Source of the DNA: a virus
Length of the DNA stretch: 53,581 nt
Direction: 5' to 3' (one strand)
Virus record (IMG/VR): IMGVR_UViG_3300032223_002826
Location: 1 to 53,581 of that record
Position 1 is the stretch's first letter. Every line of letters starts with the position of its first letter. Both the position numbers and the translations under genes were made by a program. Of the stretch, positions 24,303 to 32,327 are shown in pieces. Under the pieces are notes generated by a model. That model ran no database searches. It was given only the letters and a program-made list of their open reading frames with translations, and had not been told where the DNA came from.

Positions 24303-26569
24303 TAGCAGGCGCTCCATCCGCACGAGAGGCACTTCATGCACCCCTCTTCGCGAACAAGTGAAGTATTTCCGCACTCTGTGCACAGGTCAGCACTGACCTG
24401 CTTGGCTGGCTTTGGCGCAGCATCGACAGCCTCAACCGTTGCCCCGTCTTCCGACGACGCAAGGAGCGCCTCTCCAATCGCGTGCGGGATAGCCTTGGCG
24501 AACTTGCCAAACCCTCCGACACCGAGCAACTGGCTGCCCACCTGTTTCAGGGTCGCGCCCTGCTGCAGGCTAAGGCTGACCAGTCGCCCAAGTGCCTCCC
24601 CCAACTCCATTACATCGGAACCAGCCTTACCGATTGCAACGAAGACCTCAACAGGTCGCCCCTCATCGGAGTTCACTGTTAGGTACGCTGTGCCTGCATT
24701 GGTAGAGACCTTCGTTGTCTTACCATCAAGCACCGCAGGGCGCGTCCAAGACTTTGGAGCCGTAACCTCCGTAGGCTTCTTCGGCTCCTCCTTGTAGAGA
24801 ACTTGCGTTCGCCCACAACCGTCTCGGAAATATGCAACGCCCTTGAGACCAGAATCATATGCCAGCGTATATGCCTTCTCAACATCCTCAATGGTGTGGC
24901 TGTTTGGCGCATTGATCGTCTTGCTGACTGACGAGTCAATGTGCTTCTGAGCAGCAGCCTGCACTGCAATATGCTCCTCAACCGTCACATCGTTCGAAGT
25001 AACAAAGTATGGCGGGAATGGCTTGTCGCTATTGATCTCGCGCCAGTTATCTGCAGGAGGCGCATAAACCTTGTGCGTACCCGTGCGGTCAACTCGCGTA
25101 TACTCAAAGGCAAAATAGGGCTCGATGCCACTATTTACGCCTGCGAGGATCGAGGTCGTTCCCGTCGGAGCCTGCGTGAGCAAGAAGATGTTACGCAGTC
25201 CGCTCTCCACAATCTCGCGATGGATCTTATATGGTAGTTCGCTCAGGTATGGTCGCTGCAGCATATTGTTCTTCCATGCTGGAGCAGCACCCAGTTGACC
25301 AGCCAGTTTTGCCGACTTGGAAATCGCCTCAATCTTCATCAGTTGAAAAACGCGACTCGTAAAGGTCACAGCCTCAGATGAGCCATAGCGAATGCCAAGG
25401 GAAATCATGGCGTCAGCCAAGCCCATGACGCCAAGCCCGATTCGGCGCAGTTTCTTCTGAATGTCCTCATTGTCTGGAAGGAAGTAGTAGTTCTTGTCGA
25501 CCACCTTGTCGAGGAACTCCACTGCTGTGCCGATATCTTGCGAGAAGTTATTCCAGTCAAAGACTGAGCCCTCAGCGCTATGACGAACATATGCCGCAAG
25601 GTTCATCGCACCAAGGTTGCAGACAGAGTAGGCGCCAAGACCCTGCTCGCCGCACGGGTTCACGCAAATGATGCGCTCAACCGCTGCGCCAGTGGATTCC
25701 TTGTTGTAGCGGTCAAGGAAGACAATCCCCGGCTCGCCATTGTCCCATGCTGCCTCAGCAATCTTGCGCCAGATCTCACGCGCCTTGACAGTTGCATAGA
25801 CCTTGACGGGATAGCCGTTCGCACGCCACTTGGCAATATCGCCGTCCCACTCCTCATCATAGGCTGGGTGAGCCGTATCTGGGAAACAAAGATCCCACTT
25901 GCCGTCAGACTTGACCTGCGCCATGAAGTGGTCAGAGACCGCAACCGACACATTGGCGTTGGTGATCTTAGTCAGGTCGCGCTTTGCCTCAATGAAGTCG
26001 ATGACATTTGGGTGCCAGTCGTCAATCATGAACATGGCAGCACCACGGCGCGAACCGCCCTGCTCCACCTCACCGACCGCCTTCGACGCCACATCCATCC
26101 AGCCGATAGGACCAGACGAAGTACCATTGATGCGCTTCAGGTATGCACCCTTCGGACGAAGCACCGACCAGTTGATGCCGACACCACCGCCACGGGACAT
26201 AATGTCCACCATCACGCCGATAGTATCAAAGATCGCCTCGCGGCTATCGCGCCCCTTCTCGATTGTTACTTTATCGTTCTTGCGCGCCTCTCGATGGGAT
26301 CGCGTCTCGACAGGGATCACATAGCAGTTGTAGTAAGTAACTTCTGAGTTAGCGCCAGCGCCAGCAAGGATACGCCCACCAGGGACGAACTTAAAGTTCT
26401 CGAGGATGGCACGGAAGCGTGAGGACTGGAGGGAGTCTTCGCCGATCTCGGCAGCGACACGGTCCCACATTTCTTCAGGGGTCGACTCGACGGGCTGTCC
26501 GTCAGGACCCTTCTTGGCATAACGGTCGAGGAAGACCTTAGTTCGCTGGGCATTGAGTGAGACAGGCAT
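24302..26569 (-). CDS. nrdJ: Class II (adenosylcobalamin-dependent) ribonucleotide reductase
   Basis: This encodes 755 aa from ATG 26569 (GGAA nine bases upstream); a longer frame to 26686 has an unlikely N-terminus. Catalytic features are YYNCYVIP (C82), the ICVNPCGEQGLG loop (N304, C306, E308), and C317, the partner of C82. APTGTTSILAGVNSGIEP is the phosphate-binding region. A C-terminal zinc ribbon (CTECG and CMKCLSCGWSAC) is typical of NrdJ. It reduces ribonucleotides to deoxyribonucleotides, feeding replication, and needs vitamin B12 coenzyme from the host. It is the first gene of the leftward block and is coupled to thioredoxin. Confidence 0.93.
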   Translation of the reverse strand: MPVSLNAQRTKVFLDRYAKKGPDGQPVESTPEEMWDRVAAEIGEDSLQSSRFRAILENFKFVPGGRILAGAGANSEVTYYNCYVIPVETRSHREARKNDKVTIEKGRDSREAIFDTIGVMVDIMSRGGGVGINWSVLRPKGAYLKRINGTSSGPIGWMDVASKAVGEVEQGGSRRGAAMFMIDDWHPNVIDFIEAKRDLTKITNANVSVAVSDHFMAQVKSDGKWDLCFPDTAHPAYDEEWDGDIAKWRANGYPVKVYATVKAREIWRKIAEAAWDNGEPGIVFLDRYNKESTGAAVERIICVNPCGEQGLGAYSVCNLGAMNLAAYVRHSAEGSVFDWNNFSQDIGTAVEFLDKVVDKNYYFLPDNEDIQKKLRRIGLGVMGLADAMISLGIRYGSSEAVTFTSRVFQLMKIEAISKSAKLAGQLGAAPAWKNNMLQRPYLSELPYKIHREIVESGLRNIFLLTQAPTGTTSILAGVNSGIEPYFAFEYTRVDRTGTHKVYAPPADNWREINSDKPFPPYFVTSNDVTVEEHIAVQAAAQKHIDSSVSKTINAPNSHTIEDVEKAYTLAYDSGLKGVAYFRDGCGRTQVLYKEEPKKPTEVTAPKSWTRPAVLDGKTTKVSTNAGTAYLTVNSDEGRPVEVFVAIGKAGSDVMELGEALGRLVSLSLQQGATLKQVGSQLLGVGGFGKFAKAIPHAIGEALLASSEDGATVEAVDAAPKPAKQVSADLCTECGNTSLVREEGCMKCLSCGWSAC

Positions 26570-26689
26570 CTGTGCTGGTTCCTTTCTGCTATAGGGGTTT
26601 TGAGTGGATAGGTAGTATATACGCTCTTTTTCATATCTCCAAATCCTGCCGGGCGAAGAGACTGATCTAAAATGATCCATTATCACGCA

Positions 26690-27000
26690 TAATGCCTTGT
26701 ACGCTCTATACCCCTATACCAGTATAGTATATATAATATATATAACATAGTATAGGTATTAGTATGTATAACGCGTATAGCGCTTATATCCTTTATCTCC
26801 TTATCCCTACCTATCACCCTTATCCTCTTATTGCTATTAGAAGGGCTCATATGCTTAGTAGTACTTAGACACTATAAGCCAATAAACGCCTCTCCTAGGG
26901 CTTCCTAGGGGCTTCTGAGGGCATTATAACCCTAGGTCGTAAATACAAAAATAATACAAAAATAATCAATATCCCCTCGACTTTTAAAACGACATGTATT
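26690..27000. other. AT-rich intergenic tract, possible DNA-unwinding region
   Basis: This non-coding stretch upstream of nrdJ is dominated by TATA steps (around 26710-26765, runs such as TATATAATATATATAAC) and later by three CCTAGG palindromes (26893-26936). It borders the iteron-like array at 27289. No convincing promoter for nrdJ could be fixed, although its transcript must start here. The DNA-unwinding role is inferred from composition and position. Confidence 0.45.
26919..26936. promoter_or_regulatory. GGCATTATAA-CCCTAGG motif, copy 1
   Basis: GGCATTATAACCCTAGG recurs with one inserted G at 46618-46635, immediately upstream of the SSB-like gene. Both copies lie in divergent intergenic regions. 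The shared motif may be an operator or promoter core. Confidence 0.4.
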
Positions 27001-27288
27001 TTGTTTAGTCACCAGCGCACTAATAAATGGGGTGGTTTGGAGCCCCCCAAAGGGGGGCTAACCAAGCACGAAGGGATCACGGCTTACCTACGCCGACCCT
27101 TACAACGCGTGCAGGAGCGCGCGCTAAATACCATGACGCGCACGAAGGCAGGTGCGCGCGGAGCGAGCACGGTAGTTTTACGCGTGCGGTAATCGCGCAG
27201 GAAACTACGCGCCTAGGTAGGCGCCTCAAGGTATCCCGAAGGGATACAAACCGCGCGAGCGTAGCGCCTAGGGGTGCATGCGGGAATA

Positions 27289-27443
27289 CCTTGTCGCGCG
27301 CTCAAGGCGTGCGACTTACCTTGTCGCGCACGCGAGGGTACGCGTGGTTTACCTCGTCGCGGGTAGGGGCGCATGGGGTTCCTTGTCGCGCGCGCAGGCA
27401 TGGGGTTTCCTCGTCGCGGGTAGGGGCGCGTTTCCTTGTCGCG
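27289..27443 (+). repeat. Iteron-like array of six CCTYGTCGCG repeats
   Basis: Direct copies of CCT(T/C)GTCGCG begin at 27289, 27319, 27352, 27381, 27409 and 27434, with spacings of 30, 33, 29, 28 and 25 bases. The flanks are also similar (GGGGTTTCC before, CGCGxAGG after). Regular spacing near three helical turns suggests a protein-binding array such as a replication origin or partition/regulatory site. Variable, short units and irregular spacers rule out a CRISPR array. Confidence 0.6.
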
Positions 27444-28170
27444 GGCGTAGGGGTAGGCGCCTTGCGCGCGGTCAAGGATAAATAACACGCGCACGGAAAA
27501 CGGCGCCCGTTGTCGCGCAGGGTTTTTACGCCTAGGCGCGCAGGGATTCTTTGACGCGGGCGTAGGCGCCTAGGCACGCGCGAAAAGGAAATCAGGCGGG
27601 CGTGGTTCATTGACGCGGGCGCGTACACCCCCGCAGGCGCGGCAAGGAAAAACACGCGCGCAGGGTTCTTTGACGCGCGTATGGGCGTAGGCGCGCGCGG
27701 AGAATAGTAAACACGCGCGTAGGCGCCCAGCGCGCGGAAATGGATAAATAACACGCGTACATGCGCACGCGTAGAAAACCCTGCGCGGTTGATCTGCGCG
27801 GGGTTTTACGCCTAGGCGCGCGGCAAGGAAGTTGCCCGCACGGGATTCCTTGGCACGCGTGCGGGTATGCGCCTATGCGCGGCAAGGAAAACATGCGCCC
27901 GTGCGGTTCATTGACGCGCCCACGGGCATGCACGCGCACGCGTAGAAGGAAAACCGCAGGCGCAGGAAAACCGCGCAGGATTGATCTGCGCGTGGTTTTT
28001 ACACGCAGGCGCGTGATTTTCATTTCTGCGCGTGCAGGGGTAGGCATGCGCGCGCGTCAAGGAAAACCTGCGGGCGTGTATGCCTAGGGGCGCGTCAATG
28101 AATCCTGCAGGGGCATGGAGACCGCAGGGAGCAACGCCCGCAGTCTCCGTGCGCCGCGCGAAGGCAAAAC
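27444..28170. repeat. Non-coding region with dispersed CAAGGAA/TTCCTTG and CGCG-rich repeats
   Basis: Degenerate copies of TTC(C/A/T)TTG(A/T/G)CGCG occur on the plus strand at about 27547, 27606, 27666 and 27906. Inverted copies (GCGCGGCAAGGAA, GCGCGTCAAGGAA) occur near 27638, 27818, 27877 and 28055. Small frames here are Arg/Ala/Pro-rich by composition, overlap on both strands and lack ribosome sites, so I read no gene. Many CGCGCG steps and short hairpins are present. Confidence 0.6.
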
Positions 28171-28216
28171 AACCCCCTAAAGGGGGTTGACAAACCAAAA
28201 TCCGCCGTGGGATGCT
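28171..28216 (+). promoter_or_regulatory. Promoter with inverted repeat touching the -35 box
   Basis: A perfect 8-bp inverted repeat (AACCCCCT, loop AA, AGGGGGTT; 28171-28188) runs directly into TTGACA (28187-28192). The -10 candidate GATGCT at 28211-28216 is weak. The repeat could be an operator or an upstream terminator. It would drive the 90-aa gene at 28277. Confidence 0.5.
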
Positions 28217-28276
28217 TGCAAAAGCAACGCCGATGACGGCGGAGCACAAGTCCCCCGAAGGGGGAAGGAGGGCAAC

Positions 28277-28549
28277 ATGACCGAAGCGAAGATGAGCACT
28301 AAGACCCTACGGGTCTTTTTCGGCTCGGCAAGCGATGACGGCGACCTGAACGAGACCGAAGGTCTCGCGGAGCGGCTTGCCGCTCGGATCGGCTTCTCCG
28401 AAGCCTATGAGACCTCTTGGGTTGATGGATCTCCGAAGGAGATCATGAGCAATGCTCGGTATCGTGAAGCCATCGCCGTGCTCTTTACTGGCGATGGCTT
28501 CGGCTTGTGCTTGATCCCCGAAGCCGTCGTCATGGCTCGCCTAGCCTGA
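28277..28549 (+). CDS. Hypothetical 90-aa early protein
   Basis: The start is ATG 28277 after GGAGGGCAAC; an upstream in-frame ATG at 28187 lies in the promoter and is rejected. The protein begins MTEAKMSTKTLRVFFGSASDDGD and has ETSWVDGSPKEIMSNARYREAIAVLFTGDGFG. I do not recognise it. The coding DNA holds at least four perfect inverted repeats (for example arms AAGACCC, GAGACC, GAGCGGC, GATCTCC). A strong terminator follows. It stands alone within the non-coding region and may be the first early protein. Confidence 0.7.
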   Translation: MTEAKMSTKTLRVFFGSASDDGDLNETEGLAERLAARIGFSEAYETSWVDGSPKEIMSNARYREAIAVLFTGDGFGLCLIPEAVVMARLA

Positions 28550-28566
28550 TCCCCTTCGGGGATCCG

Positions 28567-28601
28567 CCCCCTGATCCCTTCGGGGATCAGGGGGTTTTTT
28601 T
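28567..28601 (+). terminator. Rho-independent terminator
   Basis: A perfect 12-bp stem (arm CCCCCTGATCCC, 28567-28578 with 28583-28594) closes a TTCG tetraloop and is followed by seven T (28595-28601). A second 7-bp hairpin lies directly before it at 28548-28564. This ends the 90-aa gene transcript. Confidence 0.92.
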
Positions 28602-29603
28602 ATTCCCTTCGGGAATAAAACACGCGCGTATACGCGCCTCAAGGATAGTTATCCTTGAGGCGCCCGCAGGCACATATACGCACGCGCCTCAAGGAATATA
28701 TATTCCTTGCCGCGTAGCGCGGGCGCTTTTCATTGCCGCGCAGCGGGCGCGCTTTTCATTGTCGCGGGCGCATACACGCGCCCCTGCACGCGTAAAAAAG
28801 AACACCCGTGCTTAGGCGGATCTGAAGACTTTCACTTTAGTGAAAGTCTTCTTTACGCACCTGACTGACTACCAGCGACGCGGCTAGGCTAAACCTTCGC
28901 GCGGAGATCAAACGCGCGAGGTTTTTACGCGTGTTTTTCCTTGTCGCGCGCAGAGGCACCGAAGCAGGCGCGAAGACTGAAATCCGCACCCTAAAAACGG
29001 CGCGGGACTAAGTCGCACAGGGTTTTGTGAAGCCATCCGAAGCGCTGCCAATGCCGACGGCGTGGTTTTGGATTCCCCTTAGGGGAATCTCCGAAGCGGT
29101 CGGCAAGGGCTGCTAAAACCCCCTGAAAGGGGGTTTTCCGACACGCTAAGCGGTGTTTGGGCTTTGGGTAGGGTTCTCCCCTTCGGGGAGAAAAAACCGC
29201 GTTTATGCTCGCTTTTCATTGTCGCGCGCTCAACGCGCCCGCGCACGCGGATAAATGAACCGCGCTCCAAAAACAGCGCGCAGTAAACGGCGCCCAGTTT
29301 TTGAGTAGCCACGCGGAAATCAACTAACGCGCGCAGGTGTATACGCGCGCACGCGCGTAAAAGGAAATAACGCGCGCTACTTAGACGCGCCAGCGAACAC
29401 ACCTAGCGACGCGCCCGTGCACATATATACGCATGTACGCGCGCGCCTAACGCGCGAGCGCAGGGCTACGGCTCGTAAAACTCCGCAGAGTTTTACAGCG
29501 CGCAGGGCTGAAGAGAGCAAAATCCTACGGATTTTGCGACTTCGCAACGCAGGCACGCGCGCGAGTATCCGACCGCTTTTTCTTTGCGAAGAAAAAGCGA
29601 CTT

Positions 29604-29701
29604 CATCGCTATACCCTAAAGGGTATAGCGATGTCATCCCTTTACTCCAAGAGGAGTAAAGGGATGTTTTCTATTCTCGTGGCAATCGTAGATTGCCACG
29701 A
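29604..29701. repeat. Cluster of three long perfect hairpins
   Basis: Three inverted repeats stand almost end to end. Arms CATCGCTATACCC (29604-29616 with 29621-29633) are 13 bp, loop TAAA. Arms CATCCCTTTACTCC (29635-29648 with 29653-29666) are 14 bp, loop AAGA, then TTTT. Arms TCGTGGCAATC (29677-29687 with 29691-29701) are 11 bp, loop GTA. They could terminate transcription in both directions or form a processed structured RNA. Confidence 0.7.
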
Positions 29702-29906
29702 TAATAGGGATTTGCGGCGATTTGAGGCTGCCGACCCCCCTTTTTGGGCTGCCATGGCTCCCCCTTTTCCAAACGAGCCTATCCCTCGTTCTTTTACTTC
29801 GGTGTAAACACCTCGTAAAATAACTTCGGTCTAGGCTCGTTTGCGTGCGCGCTCGGGGGCGCAAAAGTTTTGCGCGCCTCATGATGCGCAAGCGCGTAGC
29901 GCGTAA

Positions 29907-29977
29907 GTGTGTGCGCGTGTACATGTGCGCGTATACGCGTATACATGTGCGCGTATATGTGTACATATGCGCGCGTG
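29907..29977. repeat. 71-nt perfect alternating purine-pyrimidine tract
   Basis: All 71 bases alternate purine and pyrimidine without a break (GTGTGTGCGCGTGTAC and so on). Such DNA, especially with GC/CG and GT/CA steps, is the classic substrate for Z-DNA under negative supercoiling. It lies in the non-coding region before the first multi-gene early transcript. Confidence 0.85.
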
Positions 29978-30136
29978 GAAAGGCTGAATATTTTTCGTAG
30001 AAAAATATTTTATATGTGCATAATGCGAAGGGACGCCATGATGTGAGCAGCGTTCAGAATCTCTTTTTTCAGTAAGAAAAAGAGATTTTACTACGCGCGT
30101 ATTTATACGCATGCGACGCATACGCGCATCACACGG

Positions 30137-30196
30137 CGTGTCAATACTAAATACCTTCGGTATTTACCCTTACTTCGTAAGGGTCGTATTGACACG
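30137..30196 (+). promoter_or_regulatory. 60-nt three-way-junction element, copy 1
   Basis: The plan is: closing stem of 11 bp (CGTGTCAATAC, 30137-30147, with GTATTGACACG, 30186-30196), one T, hairpin with 7-bp arm AAATACC and loop TTC, one A, hairpin with 7-bp arm CCCTTAC and loop TTC, then TC. An element with identical dimensions and junction bases but almost wholly different hairpin stems lies at 31652-31711. TTGACA (30189-30194) is inside the 3' closing strand, so folding as DNA cruciform would hide the -35 box. Confidence 0.75.
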
Positions 30197-30217
30197 CGAG
30201 GAAGGCTCTGGGATTGT
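30189..30217 (+). promoter_or_regulatory. Candidate promoter for 30266-31085 genes
   Basis: TTGACA at 30189-30194 is followed after 17 bases by GATTGT (30212-30217). The -35 is perfect and the -10 is weak. It is located about 50 bases upstream of the gene at 30266. Confidence 0.4.
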
Positions 30218-30265
30218 TGTTGAGGAAGCGGCGCCAAATCGCCGCATCGGATCGGAGGTCTCGCA

Positions 30266-30643
30266 ATGGCTAGGACAGCACGAACACTCGTCAAGCAGCA
30301 CACTCTGGTTGCAACCACATATGAGGCAGCGGTTCTCGCCGCAACTATTGCCCCCTACGGGGCAAATGCGATTGCCCTTGACACTGATGGGGTAATCGCC
30401 GCAGTAGTCTATAAGACTACTTGCGGTTGGCAGATTGAGCGTTCCGCCGATTGCCCTTGGGCAATCCGTGGTCTTGTGATGCAGTTTACTGCATCACATA
30501 TGCTCATGAAGGATGCGATTCGCCGCCTTCGCCAGATTCAGCGCCTCGCCGTTGCAGATCCTAATGAGGATCTGCATGAGTACGAGGAGGATGAGACCAA
30601 TACCTATAAGGTATTGTGCAACAAGTGCAACCAGTATGCCTGA
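30266..30643 (+). CDS. Hypothetical 125-aa early protein
   Basis: The ATG follows GGAGGTCTCGCA. The protein is mixed alpha/beta (HTLVATTYEAAVLAATIAPYG, IRRLRQIQRLAVADPNEDLHEYEEDE) with a final CNKCNQYA knuckle. No recognised family. The coding sequence holds six perfect inverted repeats: 30348-30365, 30414-30430, 30449-30466, 30476-30497, 30554-30575 and 30598-30616. A seventh (30640-30658) straddles the stop. A 10-bp GC stem with a TTCG loop precedes the next ribosome site. Confidence 0.75.
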   Translation: MARTARTLVKQHTLVATTYEAAVLAATIAPYGANAIALDTDGVIAAVVYKTTCGWQIERSADCPWAIRGLVMQFTASHMLMKDAIRRLRQIQRLAVADPNEDLHEYEEDETNTYKVLCNKCNQYA

Positions 30644-30707
30644 TCCCTTTGGGATCAGATACAATCGCCCCTCCCCTTCGGGGGAGGGGCAAGCAGGAGG
30701 TGTAAAC

Positions 30708-31085
30708 ATGGCGGAATCCCTTCGGGATTATGTTCTTGCAAACGGCGGTGCAACTATTCTCCTTGAGAATAGTTCGCCATACACTGCAGAAAACGGCTAC
30801 GCCGTTGGCGTTGCGACTGGCACATACTTTCGGGTACCAGTTGCTACAGCAACTGCAGAGCAACTTGGAGCGCTTGTGAATAATATCAAGGATATTATTC
30901 ATCTAGGCGGCACGATTCTTGACGAAGCCAACGCAGTTGGCTTTTGGGTGAATGATGGATGGATCCACATTGACCCAGTGCAGATCGTCCCTTCGGGACG
31001 AGACGCCATCAACCTAGGGTATGAGCGAAAGCAGGAAGCGATCTATGACTTCCGTAGGAAGTCAGAAATCTTCTTGCCCCGCTAA
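30708..31085 (+). CDS. Hypothetical 125-aa early protein
   Basis: The ATG at 30708 follows AGGAGGTGTAAAC. An upstream in-frame start lies inside the previous gene and is rejected. The protein reads MAESLRDYVLANGGATILLENSSPY with AEQLGALVNNIKDIIHLGGTILDEANAVGFW; it resembles no family I know. Eight inverted repeats interrupt 378 bases, including 10-bp arms AACTATTCTC (30752-30774) and GAATAATATC (30878-30900). It is probably co-transcribed with the gene at 30266. Confidence 0.75.
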   Translation: MAESLRDYVLANGGATILLENSSPYTAENGYAVGVATGTYFRVPVATATAEQLGALVNNIKDIIHLGGTILDEANAVGFWVNDGWIHIDPVQIVPSGRDAINLGYERKQEAIYDFRRKSEIFLPR

Positions 31086-31105
31086 TCCCAAAGGGATTAC
31101 CAAAG

Positions 31106-31129
31106 CCCCGCCCTCTTCGGAGGGCGGGG
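31106..31129 (+). terminator. 10-bp GC stem with TTCG loop
   Basis: Arms CCCCGCCCTC (31106-31115) and the complement (31120-31129) close TTCG. There is no T-run, so termination would be Rho-assisted or the stem may protect the mRNA 3' end. A smaller hairpin, arms TAATCCC, overlaps the stop codon just upstream. Confidence 0.6.
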
Positions 31130-31196
31130 TGAGCACATATATGTAGAGGTGTGTGCATACACCTAGCCGTATGCACACACTCCTGCAGATATGCAG

Positions 31197-31257
31197 GCGC
31201 ACACACATACACGCGTGCGGGCGCGCACGCACGCACACACGCGTACATACGCGCGTA
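31197..31257. repeat. Alternating purine-pyrimidine tract (31197-31219 and 31221-31257)
   Basis: Two perfect alternations of 23 and 37 bases are broken by one G-G step. The composition is CG/CA/TA steps with Z-DNA potential. It occupies the gap between two early transcripts, like the tracts at 29907 and 33413. Confidence 0.8.
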
Positions 31258-31353
31258 AAAACCTCTCCAAAAAAACAAAGTTTTTTTAGTAGGGGCAGTG
31301 CTAGTAGCGACGCGGATCGGAAGCAATCCCTAAAGGGATTGGGAAGGAGAAAC

Positions 31354-31644
31354 ATGCAGAAAAACGATCACAGTCAGGTAGGTTATACGCAGGAGCAAAT
31401 CAATAAGTTCATGGAAATGCATACCCTTGTCGTAGACAAGGAAGCGATGCAGGCTCTTCGTGATGAAGTCAAATGGCTTCGTGAGGTGATCGCCAATCTC
31501 CGTAAGGAGATTGATAACCTCCAAGCAGAGAAGTTGCCTATGGCAACTTGTGCCGCTTGCCACGAAGACTTTCCACATAACAAAGTTATGTGGGTCGCCA
31601 ATCGCTACGAATGCGAATGGTGCTACGAGCGCTTGTCCATATGA
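31354..31644 (+). CDS. Small coiled-coil zinc-finger protein
   Basis: The ATG at 31354 follows GGAAGGAGAAAC. It encodes 96 aa. Residues 10-60 form a coiled coil (EAMQALRDEVKWLREVIANLRKEIDNLQ). The C-terminus is a treble-clef or ribbon-like zinc site with CAACHEDF and CEWCYERL. Such coiled-coil plus zinc-knuckle proteins can bind nucleic acid or host proteins; no specific family. Perfect inverted repeats lie at 31494-31513 (GTAA loop) and three other places in the gene. Confidence 0.8.
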   Translation: MQKNDHSQVGYTQEQINKFMEMHTLVVDKEAMQALRDEVKWLREVIANLRKEIDNLQAEKLPMATCAACHEDFPHNKVMWVANRYECEWCYERLSI

Positions 31645-31651
31645 GCGCACA

Positions 31652-31711
31652 CTTGTCAAGACTAAAACCCTACGGGTTTTACCTATACGAAGTATAGGTC
31701 GTCTTGACAAG
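31652..31711 (+). promoter_or_regulatory. 60-nt three-way-junction element, copy 2
   Basis: The closing stem is CTTGTCAAGAC (31652-31662) with GTCTTGACAAG (31701-31711). Then come T, hairpin arm AAAACCC (loop TAC), A, hairpin arm CCTATAC (loop GAA) and TC. Every length and the T, A and TC junction bases equal those of copy 1 at 30137, while most stem bases differ in compensating pairs. It begins seven bases after the stop of the coiled-coil gene and embeds TTGACA (31704-31709). Confidence 0.75.
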
Positions 31712-31732
31712 CGGGAAGGGTTGCCGTACCTT
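31704..31732 (+). promoter_or_regulatory. Promoter for the 31803-33354 genes
   Basis: TTGACA (31704-31709), 17 bases, then TACCTT (31727-31732). The first gene of the group starts 70 bases downstream. Confidence 0.5.
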
Positions 31733-31802
31733 GGAAATCGTCAAGCCGCCGACGGCAAACGGCGGAGATCGGTAAGTGCCCTAAAGGGCAAGGAGGTCGC
31801 TC

Positions 31803-32297
31803 ATGTCGCTCAACTGGAATGTTGCAAAGGTAGCAGACGGAGTCTGCTGGGAGCCTAAGTTTGACAGCAAGGGCAACCCCGTCATCGGAGATGACGGCAA
31901 GCAGGTTGAGACTATGCGTTGGGAAACGGATGCGCTCATCTGGCAGACGATGATAATCGGGCTCAACAACATTACCGAAGGTAATGTGGATGAATGGGTC
32001 TACCGATTGTCGCTTCTCGCGGTGTTGGACAACGGAGTTGGGACTCGCTTTGTTGATGACAAATGGGTTCGGACTTATCTGACGGAGTCAGATGTTCGCC
32101 GCCACATTGGGCTCTATACGAATGCGACGCAGCAAACTCGTAAAGAGTTTGAGAAGCGATTCCTTGAGTGGGTTCACGAAAGGGGTATCGGCACCCTTCG
32201 GGATGCCGAAGAGGATCAGGCAGACTTTGAGCAGCGCCACACCTATGTCGTAGACAAGGGATGGTACTCGGTTGAGAAGTTGGCGGAAGCAATCTAG
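31803..32297 (+). CDS. Hypothetical 164-aa early protein
   Basis: The ATG follows CAAGGAGGTCGCTC. The sequence has DALIWQTMIIGLNNITEGNVDEWVYRLSLLAVLDNGVGTRF and RKEFEKRFLEWVHERGIGTLRD, a mostly helical acidic protein. I do not recognise it. Perfect inverted repeats include arms GCAGAC, CGTCATC, ACATTACC, ATCTGAC and CAAACTC, spaced across the frame. It is first in a four-gene transcript. Confidence 0.8.
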   Translation: MSLNWNVAKVADGVCWEPKFDSKGNPVIGDDGKQVETMRWETDALIWQTMIIGLNNITEGNVDEWVYRLSLLAVLDNGVGTRFVDDKWVRTYLTESDVRRHIGLYTNATQQTRKEFEKRFLEWVHERGIGTLRDAEEDQADFEQRHTYVVDKGWYSVEKLAEAI

Positions 32298-32327
32298 CAA
32301 TGCCCCTTCGGGGCAAGGAGGTACAAC

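Larger units (their letters stand above)
28602..30136. other. 1.5-kb non-coding, hairpin- and CGCG-rich region
   Basis: No gene is convincing: frames are short, Arg-rich and without ribosome sites. The stretch holds many perfect hairpins. Examples are 13-bp arms GAAGACTTTCACT near 28828, a 20-bp uninterrupted palindrome centred near 28700 built on CAAGGAATAT, 9-bp arms GTAAAACTC near 29477, GCAAAATCC near 29517 and CTTTTTCTT near 29577. Copies of TTTTCATTGTCGCG lie near 28754 and 29213. Perfect alternating purine-pyrimidine tracts occur at 29417-29446 and 29907-29977. Structure, rather than protein, is its content. Confidence 0.65.

Noticed and set aside
25580-26347. Plus-strand 255-aa frame opposite nrdJ
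   Set aside because: Antisense to a well-conserved catalytic gene; no independent support.
27289-27443. CRISPR array
   Set aside because: The repeat unit is only 10 bases with variable bases, and spacers are about 15-23 bases and similar to one another. No Cas interference genes are present; the Cas4-like gene is a replication-block nuclease.
27213-28249. Several Arg/Ala/Pro-rich open frames on both strands
   Set aside because: They overlap each other in opposite directions, lack ribosome sites and reflect CGCG composition, so they are treated as non-coding.
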